Assembly (NCBI GenBank): GCA_029862065.1 | Contig: JAOTYB010000005.1 | Coordinates: forward strand, 1 to 37,740 | Reading direction: 5' to 3' | DNA from: Acidimicrobiia bacterium | Lineage (GTDB): Bacteria > Actinomycetota > Acidimicrobiia > Spongiisociales > SHLN01 | Length of the DNA stretch: 37,740 nucleotides | Shown: in pieces, positions 8,071 to 15,025 of the stretch | How the letters are laid out: the number at the start of each line of letters is the position of its first letter | Position numbering within the stretch: position 1 is the first letter of the stretch | The notes under the pieces: model-generated | Databases searched by the model: none | What the model was told of the DNA's origin: nothing | What the model saw: only the letters and a program-made list of their open reading frames with translations | Program-made: the position numbers and the translations under genes

Positions 8071-8847
8071 ATGCGCAATTGCACTGTGGTTCGGGTGTTT
8101 ACGGTTGGGGACTCCGGGGGGAACCCCCTTGGGGTGGTGACGGACAGCACCGGTCTCGATTCCTCAACGATGCAGCAAATAGCTGCCGATCTGGGCTTTT
8201 CCGAGACCACTTTCACCGAATGGGCAGAGGGGGAGACCCCGTCGCTTCGGATTTTCACCCCCGCCGCCGAGATGCCATTCGCCGGCCACCCGCTGGTTGG
8301 CACAGCCTGGGTGCTCAATCGAATCGCCCCGGTGACGACCCTCCAGATCCAGATCGGAGAGGTTTCGGTTCGCTTCGAGGATGACCTGGTTTGGGTCGGA
8401 CCGCCGCCCATCGACCAGCCGGTGCAGTCCGTACCCGTTACTGAGGCGGAGGCGCTGGGAGTGCCGGCCACCCGGGCGTGGCGGGTCGAAGTCCCGTCCG
8501 ACTACCTGGTGGCCGAGGTGCGGTCCGAGGCCGACTTGCTGGCCGCGCGGCCGGACGCCGATGCCCTTTCCGAAGCCGTCCACGGTCTCTACGTGTTCAC
8601 CGGACGCCGCCTCACCCGCTCACGCTTCTTCGCTCCCCGACTTGGCGTGTACGAGGACCCGGCCACCGGGTCGGCGGCGGTGGCGTTGTGCGCGGTCCTT
8701 CGCACCCTTGGCGTCGAGTCGGGCACCGAGCAGATCGTGCAGGGCCTCCCCGGCGCCTTGTCCGAGATCCGGATGACCTGGGACGGCCTCAAGGTCGAAC
8801 TCGGGGGAACCGTGGTGTTGGACGAGGTCCGAGACCTGCCGCGGTAG
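8071..8847 (+). CDS. PhzF-family isomerase/epimerase-like protein
   Basis: 258 aa, a little shorter than PhzF (278 aa). The family marks are VRVFTVGDSGGNPLGVV at the N-terminus, the catalytic Glu in GFSETTF (about residue 45), TPAAEMPFAGHP and YEDPATGSAA near residue 195. The fold is a diaminopimelate-epimerase-like tandem domain; members include PhzF of phenazine synthesis and many enzymes of unknown substrate. No phenazine genes are nearby, so the function is unknown. It is divergent from the sugar-binding protein gene across 144 bases. Its last codons are echoed 87 bases downstream (see the repeat at 8905). Confidence 0.88.
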   Translation: MRNCTVVRVFTVGDSGGNPLGVVTDSTGLDSSTMQQIAADLGFSETTFTEWAEGETPSLRIFTPAAEMPFAGHPLVGTAWVLNRIAPVTTLQIQIGEVSVRFEDDLVWVGPPPIDQPVQSVPVTEAEALGVPATRAWRVEVPSDYLVAEVRSEADLLAARPDADALSEAVHGLYVFTGRRLTRSRFFAPRLGVYEDPATGSAAVALCAVLRTLGVESGTEQIVQGLPGALSEIRMTWDGLKVELGGTVVLDEVRDLPR

Positions 8848-8854
8848 AGCGTTT

Positions 8855-9037
8855 CCCCTCCCTCCGGGAGGGGTGCCCCCGCCGGAGGCGGGGTGGGTCT
8901 CTGGTTGGACGAGGTCTGGGACTTGGGTCTCTCCCCCCGGAGGGGGGAGTCCCGGCGTAGCCGGGGAGGGGGGCGTTCACTTACGAATGGGCAGCGCCCC
9001 CTCCGACCCTCCGGGCCACCTCCCCCTCCGGGGGAGG
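8855..9037. repeat. Cluster of five GC-rich palindromes with three-base loops
   Basis: Five perfect hairpins lie in the phzF-fpg gap: 8855-8873 (CCCCTCCC, loop TCC), 8877-8893 (CCCCGCC, loop GGA), 8931-8949 (CTCCCCCC, loop GGA), 8951-8965 (CCCGGC, loop GTA) and 9019-9037 (CCTCCCCC, loop TCC). Four of the five share a TCC or GGA loop and C-rich or G-rich arms of seven or eight bases. This resembles REP-like extragenic palindromes. No gene is visible in this interval, and the open frames across it are by-products of the repeats. Confidence 0.7.
8905..8925 (+). repeat. Degenerate copy of the phzF 3' end
   Basis: These 21 bases match phzF positions 8818-8838 at 18 of 21 sites and would read LDEVWDL against the gene's LDEVRDL. 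Two of the palindromes lie between gene and copy. The copy has no stop in the same place and runs on into the next palindrome. Confidence 0.65.
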
Positions 9038-9043
9038 AAACCT

Positions 9044-9058
9044 CTACTCCAGATCCTC
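9044..9058 (-). repeat. Degenerate copy of the fpg 3' end with stop codon
   Basis: Positions 9046-9058 repeat 9137-9149 exactly (13 bases). On the minus strand the copy reads LEDLE followed by TAG, just as the glycosylase ends LEDLE followed by TGA. A hairpin lies between the two copies. Confidence 0.55.
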
Positions 9059-9093
9059 CAGCCCTTTGCTCTTCGGCTCCGCCTCATCGCGGT

Positions 9094-9119
9094 GTTGATG
9101 GGGCCCCACCCCCATCAAC
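9094..9119. terminator. Hairpin downstream of fpg
   Basis: A 10-bp stem (GTTGATGGGG and complement) with a six-base loop lies 16 bases after the fpg stop. It has no T tract on either strand, so its action as a terminator between the convergent phzF and fpg genes is only plausible. Confidence 0.45.
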
Positions 9120-9134
9120 CGAGGATCTTCCGTT

Positions 9135-10022
9135 TCACTCCAGATCCTCTAACGTCTTTGGCCAATCGTCTTTGAGGATCCGCGACAGGGAGCGGTCGGC
9201 CAGGATTTTGCCGCCGGTTTGGCAGCCGGGGCAGTAGTTGAGGTCGTTTGAGCTGGCGTACACGATCCGCTGCACCGGTGATCCGCACACCGGGCATTGT
9301 TGTTTGAACTTGCCGTGGACGGCCATCTCATCGTGAAAGGCCGTCACCTTGTCGGGGAACCCGTCGCCCAATTCGTCTCGCAGTCGATCCGTCCACTCCG
9401 TGAGCACTTCAACTACGGCGCTCTGCACGGTGAGGGCCTCATCACGGCTCATCTGGCCGGTGAGCTTGAAGGGGGACATCTTGGCCCGGTGGAGGATCTC
9501 GTCGGAGTAGGCGTTGCCGATCCCGCTGAAGAGGCGCTGATCGGTGAGGGCGCGCTTCACGGTGTGGCGAGCCTCCAGCAACTGATCGGCGAACTCGTCC
9601 GGAGGTGCTTCGAGCACTTCCAGCCCTCCCCGGTCGTGGTCGGCCAGGGCCTCCTCTCCTCGAACCAGATGCAGCGTTGCCCGCTTCTTCGTGCTCTGCT
9701 CGGTGAGCAGGATGGATCCCTCTGCGAAGTCGAAGGCGGCCAAGCCCACTTTCTTGGGAATCGTCACACCCTTGGCTTTCCAGCGGATACGGCCGGAAAT
9801 CATGAGGTGCAACACCAGGAAGAGATCGCCCTCGAGCTCGAACACGATCCGCTTCCCAATCCGGCGCAGGCCAAGCACCTTCTTGCCGTTGGCTTCATCG
9901 ATGGGCGGGTCGTAGGAACCGAGCAGGGAAATGCCGGAGATGCGGATCTTCTCGATGGTTTCGCCCACCACGAAGCGATCGAGAGCTTCGATGTAGATCT
10001 GGATGTCGGGAAGCTCAGGCAT
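9135..10022 (-). CDS. Fpg/Nei-family DNA glycosylase
   Basis: 295 aa. The start is set by the obligatory MPELPD N-terminus, whose Pro2 and Glu3 form the active site after Met removal; an in-frame ATG 12 bases upstream would block it. Lys57 lies in GKRIVFEL as in Fpg. The helix-two-turns-helix region reads GIGNAYSDEIL (167-177). A C-terminal zinc finger has Cys243, Cys246, Cys264 and Cys267. About 28 residues follow the last cysteine, longer than in standard Fpg, where the protein ends soon after. It excises oxidised bases in base-excision repair; substrate choice within the family (8-oxoguanine or other) cannot be assigned. It is divergent from the cation transporter gene across 77 bases. Confidence 0.9.
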   Translation of the reverse strand: MPELPDIQIYIEALDRFVVGETIEKIRISGISLLGSYDPPIDEANGKKVLGLRRIGKRIVFELEGDLFLVLHLMISGRIRWKAKGVTIPKKVGLAAFDFAEGSILLTEQSTKKRATLHLVRGEEALADHDRGGLEVLEAPPDEFADQLLEARHTVKRALTDQRLFSGIGNAYSDEILHRAKMSPFKLTGQMSRDEALTVQSAVVEVLTEWTDRLRDELGDGFPDKVTAFHDEMAVHGKFKQQCPVCGSPVQRIVYASSNDLNYCPGCQTGGKILADRSLSRILKDDWPKTLEDLE

Positions 10023-10099
10023 GTTCGTTGCCATTCTGGCCGCCTGCAGCCGATGGCGTTGCCGGGAAGCAGCCGGTTGGGCACGTAGACTCCCGCTCT

Positions 10100-11011
10100 A
10101 TGGCCGGATCCGAATCACGCACCCTTGTCCTCCTGGCGTTGGTCGCCAACATGATCATTGCCGTCATGAAGTTCGTCGCCGCCGCGGTGACCGGATCGGC
10201 TGCGATGCTTGCCGAGGGGTTCCACTCCTCAGCCGACAGCGGCAATCAGCTCTTTCTCCTGCGCGGTGCCGCCGTCTCCCGCTACGGACCGAGCGTGACG
10301 CATCAATTTGGCCGCGGCAAGGAGCTGTATTTCTGGTCGTTGATGGTGGCCGTGTTTCTGTTCGTCGCCGGTGCCGTCGTCTCGTTCAACGAAGGCCTGG
10401 AGCGCTTTCGCCACCCGGAGGAAACGTCCAATTTGGCCTGGAGCGTGGGTGTGCTAGTTGCGGCTGCAGTGTTCGAGATCGTCATTGCCTTTTGGCCCGC
10501 CCTCAAGGAGTTCAACCGTCGTCGCGGAAGCCGCAGCGTCTGGCGATCGCTTCGCGAGTCGAAAGACCCGGCCCTTATCGTGGTGTTGGTTGAGGACAGC
10601 GCTGCCGTCCTGGGCGTTTTTATTGCGCTAAGCGGGATCTTGATCGGCGAGTGGACCGGCAACGGACGCTGGGACGGTGCGGCGTCCATGTCCATCGGCG
10701 TCTTGCTAGCCGTTGTTGCCTTCCTGGTGGCCTACGAAGTCAAGAGCCTCCTGGTGGGCGAGAGCGCCACCCGGCAGGTTCGCTCGGAGATCCGGGCGGC
10801 GGTGCTTGCCCATCCCAACGTCCAGAGCATCGGACGCCTGCTCACGATGCACATGGGCCCGAAGGACGTGGTGGTCAACCTCGACGTCGACTTCCAAGAG
10901 GGCCTCTCCGGATCCGAAATCGAGGCGACCATTGACGATATCGAGGCTTCCGTTCGCCAGGTGGCACCGTCGGCCACTCAGATTTTTGTGGAGCCCGAGT
11001 CGGCCCGATGA
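10100..11011 (+). CDS. Cation diffusion facilitator family transporter (ZnT9/SLC30A9-like)
   Basis: 303 aa from the ATG at 10100; an earlier in-frame ATG lies inside the fpg start and is less likely. About six membrane segments are visible, then a cytoplasmic C-terminal domain from about residue 220. The transmembrane metal site is His42 and Asp46 (FHSSAD) in helix 2 and Glu165-Asp166 in helix 5 (VEDSAAVLG). The helix 5 sequence departs from the usual HxxxD and resembles the ZnT9-like branch, from memory. The predicted role is proton-coupled divalent metal export, zinc most likely. The stop overlaps the thrB start (ATGA), although no functional link to threonine synthesis is evident. Confidence 0.9.
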   Translation: MAGSESRTLVLLALVANMIIAVMKFVAAAVTGSAAMLAEGFHSSADSGNQLFLLRGAAVSRYGPSVTHQFGRGKELYFWSLMVAVFLFVAGAVVSFNEGLERFRHPEETSNLAWSVGVLVAAAVFEIVIAFWPALKEFNRRRGSRSVWRSLRESKDPALIVVLVEDSAAVLGVFIALSGILIGEWTGNGRWDGAASMSIGVLLAVVAFLVAYEVKSLLVGESATRQVRSEIRAAVLAHPNVQSIGRLLTMHMGPKDVVVNLDVDFQEGLSGSEIEATIDDIEASVRQVAPSATQIFVEPESAR

Positions 11012-11817
11012 AAGCATCGGCCCCGGCCTCATCGGCCAACCTCGGCCCCGGATTCGACTGTCTGGCCCTGGCGTTGGATCTGAGGTGCGAGGTCGCCGTG
11101 GAGCCGACCGACGAATGGGAGGTTGCTCCAAGTGATCCGTCGGGTTTCGTTGAATCGGCGGCCCGACAACTCCGTTCTGAGCCCCTTCGCATCTCCATTG
11201 CCAGCGAAATCCCCATCGGGCGCGGTCTCGGATCGAGTGCTGCGGTTCTGTCGGCTCTGGCGACAGCCATTCAGCGGCTGGACGGCGGAGTCGAAGATCG
11301 TGAAGCCACGTTCGAATACGTGGCTGCGGAAGAAGGGCACCCGGACAATGCCGCGGCCGCAGTGTTCGGCGGCCTGGTGCATGCTGGCCCACATGGGGTC
11401 TACCCCCTGGAAATCCACGCATCCTGGCAGCCGGTAATTGCGGTTCCGGACGTAACCCTGACGACCTCGGAAGCTCGAGCTGCACTGCCGCACGACGTTC
11501 CACTGGCGGTCGCAAGTAGGACCGCCTCGCGGATGGCCCGTCTGATTGAGGCTCTTCGAACCGGCGACTCCGACTTGCTGCGGACTCTCGAACCGGACGA
11601 GCTTCACGAACCGTACCGCATCGCTCTGCGGCCGGTGATCGGAGAACTCATGAGAGTCGCCCGGTCCGCCGGAGCCCCATTCGTCGCCATCAGCGGTGCC
11701 GGTCCCTCGGTTATCGCCTTGACAACCGATGTGTCTGCGGAGCGCCTCACTGGGGCGTTCGAAGCCGCCGGTGCCAGCGTCTTGGTGGCCCGTGTAGCTC
11801 TCGAGGGTGTCCGCTGA
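11008..11817 (+). CDS. thrB: Homoserine kinase
   Basis: 269 aa GHMP-family kinase that makes O-phospho-L-homoserine for threonine synthesis. The N-terminal SAPASSANLGPGFDCLALAL and the phosphate-binding IPIGRGLGSSAAVLSA (about 69-84) are characteristic of ThrB. The C-terminal GHMP motif is GAPFVAISGAGPSVIAL. It is slightly shorter than the usual 290-320 aa. It overlaps the cation transporter gene by four bases and is not accompanied by thrA or thrC here. It converges on the lipoprotein gene with three bases between stops. Confidence 0.92.
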   Translation: MKASAPASSANLGPGFDCLALALDLRCEVAVEPTDEWEVAPSDPSGFVESAARQLRSEPLRISIASEIPIGRGLGSSAAVLSALATAIQRLDGGVEDREATFEYVAAEEGHPDNAAAAVFGGLVHAGPHGVYPLEIHASWQPVIAVPDVTLTTSEARAALPHDVPLAVASRTASRMARLIEALRTGDSDLLRTLEPDELHEPYRIALRPVIGELMRVARSAGAPFVAISGAGPSVIALTTDVSAERLTGAFEAAGASVLVARVALEGVR

Positions 11818-11820
11818 TCC

Positions 11821-13287
11821 TTACGGAACCGGTGGGCCGAACGGATTGCTCATGAGAACCGAGCGACAGCCGTCGATCGTGTCCACAGTGGGAGCGAGGG
11901 CGGCGCTTCCGTAGTGCTCGCCGAGAAGAGCGTCTTCGGCGATGCAGTACCAGCGGCCGCTTGCACTCTGGGTAATGATCAGCAACTCCTGGTCGTTGTC
12001 GACGTAGGCGACCTTCCCGGTTCCCGCCTGGTCGGCGGTGCCAACCCACTCCACGTCATCGGACAGGGCGTTGAGAGTTGCGGTCGGGATGTCATAGTCG
12101 CCGGCTCCAAGATAGAGGCTCCGGGCAAGCGTCAGGGTGTCGTTCATGAGATCGATCACGAACTGGTTGTTGGCCCCGTCGCTCGCTTCCAGGCCTGTCC
12201 ACGTGCATGGGTGCACGGCGGCATACCAGACGTCGCCCCATTCCCAGGCACCGAAATCCGTCACTGTGAGGATCTCGCCGGTGTCGGCGAACCTGATGTC
12301 GAAGGTGGCGAAGGCCTCGTCATCCCCGCCGGTAATCGTGAAGTCTGAGAACGTGACAGTCGTCGGGCTCCAATGAAAGGGACTCAAATCCGCGGCCGTG
12401 TCGACCGGTGTGCAGGTGAACAACGGCGGCACGGAGGCATGAAGCGCCACGTAATCGCGAGCAGCTTCGGCAATCAGGAACTGCTGGACAACACCCTCGA
12501 TAGCCGACTTGTCGGCGGCCGTCAGGGGGACGGGCGGAAGGGTCGTAGTTGTGGTCGTAGCCTCACCCTCGGGGTCGGGGCCCGTGATGTCGGCCGTTGA
12601 GGTGGTGGTGGAGCCACCAGGGGCCAACGTCGTTGTGGTCAGTTCAGGGGGAATGGAGGCATCGGTCGTCGGATTGTCGGCGGCCGTAGCTGCCAGCGTG
12701 GTGGTGGTCAGCACCACCGGGTAGCTGAAGTCTCCGCTGGTCACCCGGGCAGCAACGTCGCACGGATCGATCGCCATTCGCCACCCATCAGCCTCCCAGT
12801 AGGCCAGCAAACCCTCGACCCGCAACGATCCCTCGTCATCGGAGACTTCGAGAGAGCCGGTGGCAAAGTCACCGACGACTTGAATCTCGATGGAACTGAA
12901 GGTGAGCTCGACCGGCTCGTCAACATCCGACGTGAAGGCTGCGTACTCCTCGGGAGTGCAGGTGTTCTGGAACTCGACGGCGGAGGCGTTGTACACAGCT
13001 TCCCATTCACCAGCCGCGGCCGCCTGGAAGTAGGTCGTGGTGAGGTCGGTAATGAAAGCCTCGGTGATGGCCCTTTCCTCTGGGGTGGTCGTTGAGGTGG
13101 TAGGTGGCTTGTCGGACAACATATCGAGGAGCTCGTCGGCGACGGCGTCTGAGATGCCCGTGTCGGGGACACCGGCCGGCGGAGCGGTAATGGGAGCGGT
13201 GACAGCCTCGTCGCCGCCGGAGCAGGCACTGGCGATGAGAGCGAAACCGATGATCAAAACGGCCGCGGGTCGGCGAAATGTGCGCAT
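11821..13287 (-). CDS. Thr-rich multidomain lipoprotein, unknown function
   Basis: 488 aa. The signal peptide ends in IASAC, giving lipidated Cys22 and outer-face membrane anchoring. After a short linker come three units: an NTF2-like module (about 68-190), a Thr/Ala-rich linker (about 195-250), a second NTF2-like module (about 252-370), and a C-terminal module (about 372-488) that starts with an amphipathic helix and contains RWYC and a terminal GC, like the globular head of type IV pilins. Each module carries a cysteine pair that could form a disulfide. The C-terminal module clearly matches modules in the lipoprotein at 25309-26463. I do not recognise a function; ligand binding or cell-surface assembly are guesses. 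Confidence 0.8.
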   Translation of the reverse strand: MRTFRRPAAVLIIGFALIASACSGGDEAVTAPITAPPAGVPDTGISDAVADELLDMLSDKPPTTSTTTPEERAITEAFITDLTTTYFQAAAAGEWEAVYNASAVEFQNTCTPEEYAAFTSDVDEPVELTFSSIEIQVVGDFATGSLEVSDDEGSLRVEGLLAYWEADGWRMAIDPCDVAARVTSGDFSYPVVLTTTTLAATAADNPTTDASIPPELTTTTLAPGGSTTTSTADITGPDPEGEATTTTTTLPPVPLTAADKSAIEGVVQQFLIAEAARDYVALHASVPPLFTCTPVDTAADLSPFHWSPTTVTFSDFTITGGDDEAFATFDIRFADTGEILTVTDFGAWEWGDVWYAAVHPCTWTGLEASDGANNQFVIDLMNDTLTLARSLYLGAGDYDIPTATLNALSDDVEWVGTADQAGTGKVAYVDNDQELLIITQSASGRWYCIAEDALLGEHYGSAALAPTVDTIDGCRSVLMSNPFGPPVP

Positions 13288-13320
13288 AACGAGGAATATC
13301 GACCCTCGATTTGGCCGCCT

Positions 13321-14064
13321 TTAGCGGTTAGTGGCAGGCTGGGAAGCGGCCGAAATCAGCTCGGCGAAAAGGGTGCGAGCGGCCGGCTCGGTGCCGACCA
13401 GGTTCTCAGGATGCCACTGCACCGCCCGGAGCGGCCAGGTCTCGTCCTCGGCTTCCACCGCCTCGATTACACCGTCCTCACTCCAGGCAACAGGACGCAG
13501 GCCGGGAGCGGGAGTGAGCACCGCCTGGTGGTGGAGGGAGTTCACTTTTAGCTCGGTAGTTCCAAACAGCTGCGCCAGGCCGCACCCCTCTGCCAGACCG
13601 ATCGACTGATGGGCCTCGCTCTCGGCCCCATCGCCGGTGACGAAGTGCTCAAAGCCGCCCTCAATCTGGGTGGGGATGTCGGCGATCAGGTCGCCGCCGA
13701 GCGCCACGTTGAGTACCTGGAGGCCCCGACAGATCGCCAACACCGGCAACCGATGCTCGGCGGCGTATCTGGCTACGGCCAGCTCCATCTCATCCCGGGG
13801 CCCATGGACTCCGTACACCGCCGTGTGGGCTTCTCCGTTGTACCGCTCGGGGTCGATGTCGCCACCGCCGGTCATCACCAGACCATCCAAACGGCCGAGG
13901 GCGGCCGGGACCAGATCGGGATGCAGAATCGGCAGCACGAACGGCACGCCGCCGGCCTCGGCAACCGCGCTGGAGTAGTTGAGGGTGACTGTGGTGGCCG
14001 GCTGTGCACCGTAGCTGGTGGTGACATCGCGCTGCTGAGAAGTGATTCCTATGACGGGTGTCAT
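13321..14064 (-). CDS. Class I glutamine amidotransferase-like hydrolase, peptidase C26 (PuuD-like)
   Basis: 247 aa. Visible marks are the N-terminal VIGITSQQRD, DGLVMTGGGDIDP (about 60-72), the nucleophile elbow LAICRGLQVLN with catalytic Cys near residue 115, and the His-Glu pair in QWHPEN near residue 218. The family includes gamma-glutamyl-gamma-aminobutyrate hydrolase PuuD. No other putrescine gene lies beside it, although a class III aminotransferase of the GabT type is present at 28836. It is probably a gamma-glutamyl hydrolase; the natural substrate is open. Confidence 0.88.
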   Translation of the reverse strand: MTPVIGITSQQRDVTTSYGAQPATTVTLNYSSAVAEAGGVPFVLPILHPDLVPAALGRLDGLVMTGGGDIDPERYNGEAHTAVYGVHGPRDEMELAVARYAAEHRLPVLAICRGLQVLNVALGGDLIADIPTQIEGGFEHFVTGDGAESEAHQSIGLAEGCGLAQLFGTTELKVNSLHHQAVLTPAPGLRPVAWSEDGVIEAVEAEDETWPLRAVQWHPENLVGTEPAARTLFAELISAASQPATNR

Positions 14065-14121
14065 GGATGAAAGACTAGATCGTGTTTGCGTAGTGGGTCG
14101 CCACGGGCCAAGCTATACCCA

Positions 14122-14214
14122 ATGGGATCAGTGATCAAAAAGCGGCGCAAGAAGATGTCGAAGCATAAATACCGCAAACGTCTGCGCGCCAACCGCCACA
14201 AGCGCAAGAAGTAG
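14122..14214 (+). CDS. Ribosomal protein bS22 (AURKAIP1/COX24 domain), 30 aa
   Basis: A 30-residue gene too short for normal ORF cut-offs. It begins MGSVIKKRRKKMSK and continues with almost only Lys, Arg and His to the stop TAG at 14212-14214. The MGSVIKKRRK(R/K)MSK opening is the hallmark of the small actinobacterial protein known as bS22 in mycobacterial ribosomes, where it sits near the decoding centre of the 30S subunit. The ATG at 14122 gives exactly the conserved N-terminus. No clear Shine-Dalgarno sequence precedes it. Confidence 0.93.
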   Translation: MGSVIKKRRKKMSKHKYRKRLRANRHKRKK

Positions 14215-14238
14215 GCGGGAACGCCTTCGGCGCTCCTC

Positions 14239-14913
14239 TCAGCTAATCGCTTCGCTCCACTCTTCGGGTGGGTATTTCTTTGCCCGGTCGGCCTGGAGGC
14301 GGGCCGCGTAGGCGGCGGCTTCGCTCCTGCGACTCATCTCTAGTTTTGACAGGAGGTTCGAGACGTAGTTCTTGACGGTCTTCTCGGCCAGGAAGAGACT
14401 CTCGGCGATCTGCCGGTTGGTCTTGCCTTCCGAGATGAGGTCGAGGATCTTTCGTTCCTGGGGCGAAAGCCGGGCCAGAAGCGGATCGTCTGGTTCGTCA
14501 CCACGAATTCGGGCAAAGAGCCGATCGGTCAGGTTCGGATCCAGCAAAGACTCGCCGTCGCCCACCCGCCGCACTGCGTCCACCAGATCGGCCGAGTCAA
14601 TTCGCTTGAGCACGTAACCGGAAGCGCCCGCCATGATCGAAGACACAAGGGCCTCCTCGTCGGCGTAGGAGGTGAGCATCAGCACGTTTACGTCAGGCCA
14701 GCGGGAGCGAATCTCCCGACAGGCTTCAACTCCGGTGCCATCGGGCAGGCGCACATCCATCACAACAACGTCCGGTGAGTGATATCCGACCTGGCGGATG
14801 GCGTTGTCGACGTCGCCGGCTTCGCCAACCACATCCAGGTCGTCCTGGGCATCGATCAGCGTCTTGAGCCCCTGTCGTACTACTTCGTGGTCGTCGACGA
14901 GCACAACCTTCAT
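14239..14913 (-). CDS. NarL/LuxR-family response regulator, DevR (DosR)-like
   Basis: 224 aa from the ATG at 14913 (MKVVLVDDHE); the open frame extends upstream past it but without family similarity. The receiver domain has the acidic pocket DDH (7-9) and the phosphorylated Asp53 in VVMDVRLPDGTG. The C-terminal LuxR helix-turn-helix (about 155-212) reads LSPQERKILDLISEGKTNRQ and then LAEKTVKNYVSNLL, very close to mycobacterial DevR as I recall it. It is divergent from the histidine kinase gene across a 112-base region with a candidate operator. The likely role is control of a hypoxia, nitric oxide or redox regulon. Confidence 0.9.
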   Translation of the reverse strand: MKVVLVDDHEVVRQGLKTLIDAQDDLDVVGEAGDVDNAIRQVGYHSPDVVVMDVRLPDGTGVEACREIRSRWPDVNVLMLTSYADEEALVSSIMAGASGYVLKRIDSADLVDAVRRVGDGESLLDPNLTDRLFARIRGDEPDDPLLARLSPQERKILDLISEGKTNRQIAESLFLAEKTVKNYVSNLLSKLEMSRRSEAAAYAARLQADRAKKYPPEEWSEAIS

Positions 14914-14975
14914 GCAATGGCTCCTTACGGCTCGTGCCAGCGTATCGCACCCGGGCTGGCATCTGCGAGCGCCGG

Positions 14976-14997
14976 TTGGCCCTTCCGGACAAGGCAA
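14976..14997. promoter_or_regulatory. Candidate operator in the regulator-kinase intergenic region
   Basis: A 22-base imperfect palindrome with TTG at one end, CAA at the other and a CCGG centre; 14 of 22 positions are symmetrical. The spacing and the TTG...CAA ends recall DevR boxes, but the core differs from the mycobacterial consensus. Assignment is tentative. Confidence 0.3.
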
Positions 14998-15025
14998 AAG
15001 ACCCTGCCCCGTTAGCCTCTGGATT

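Noticed and set aside
8855-9037. Possible CRISPR array
   Set aside because: The repeats are palindromes of different sequence with irregular spacing, not direct repeats with unique spacers, and no cas gene is present.
8893-9237. Open frame across the phzF-fpg gap
   Set aside because: Its sequence is generated by the palindromes and the phzF-tail copy, and it runs into the antisense of fpg; no protein signature.
9297-10088. 263-codon plus-strand frame opposite fpg
   Set aside because: It is a shadow of the glycosylase gene, with His/Gly/Glu-rich low-complexity translation and no motif.
12496-12724. Val-rich plus-strand frames and Thr-codon repeats within the lipoprotein gene
   Set aside because: These come from the Thr-rich linker (ACC/ACG/ACT codons) read on the opposite strand; not a tandem repeat of independent meaning.
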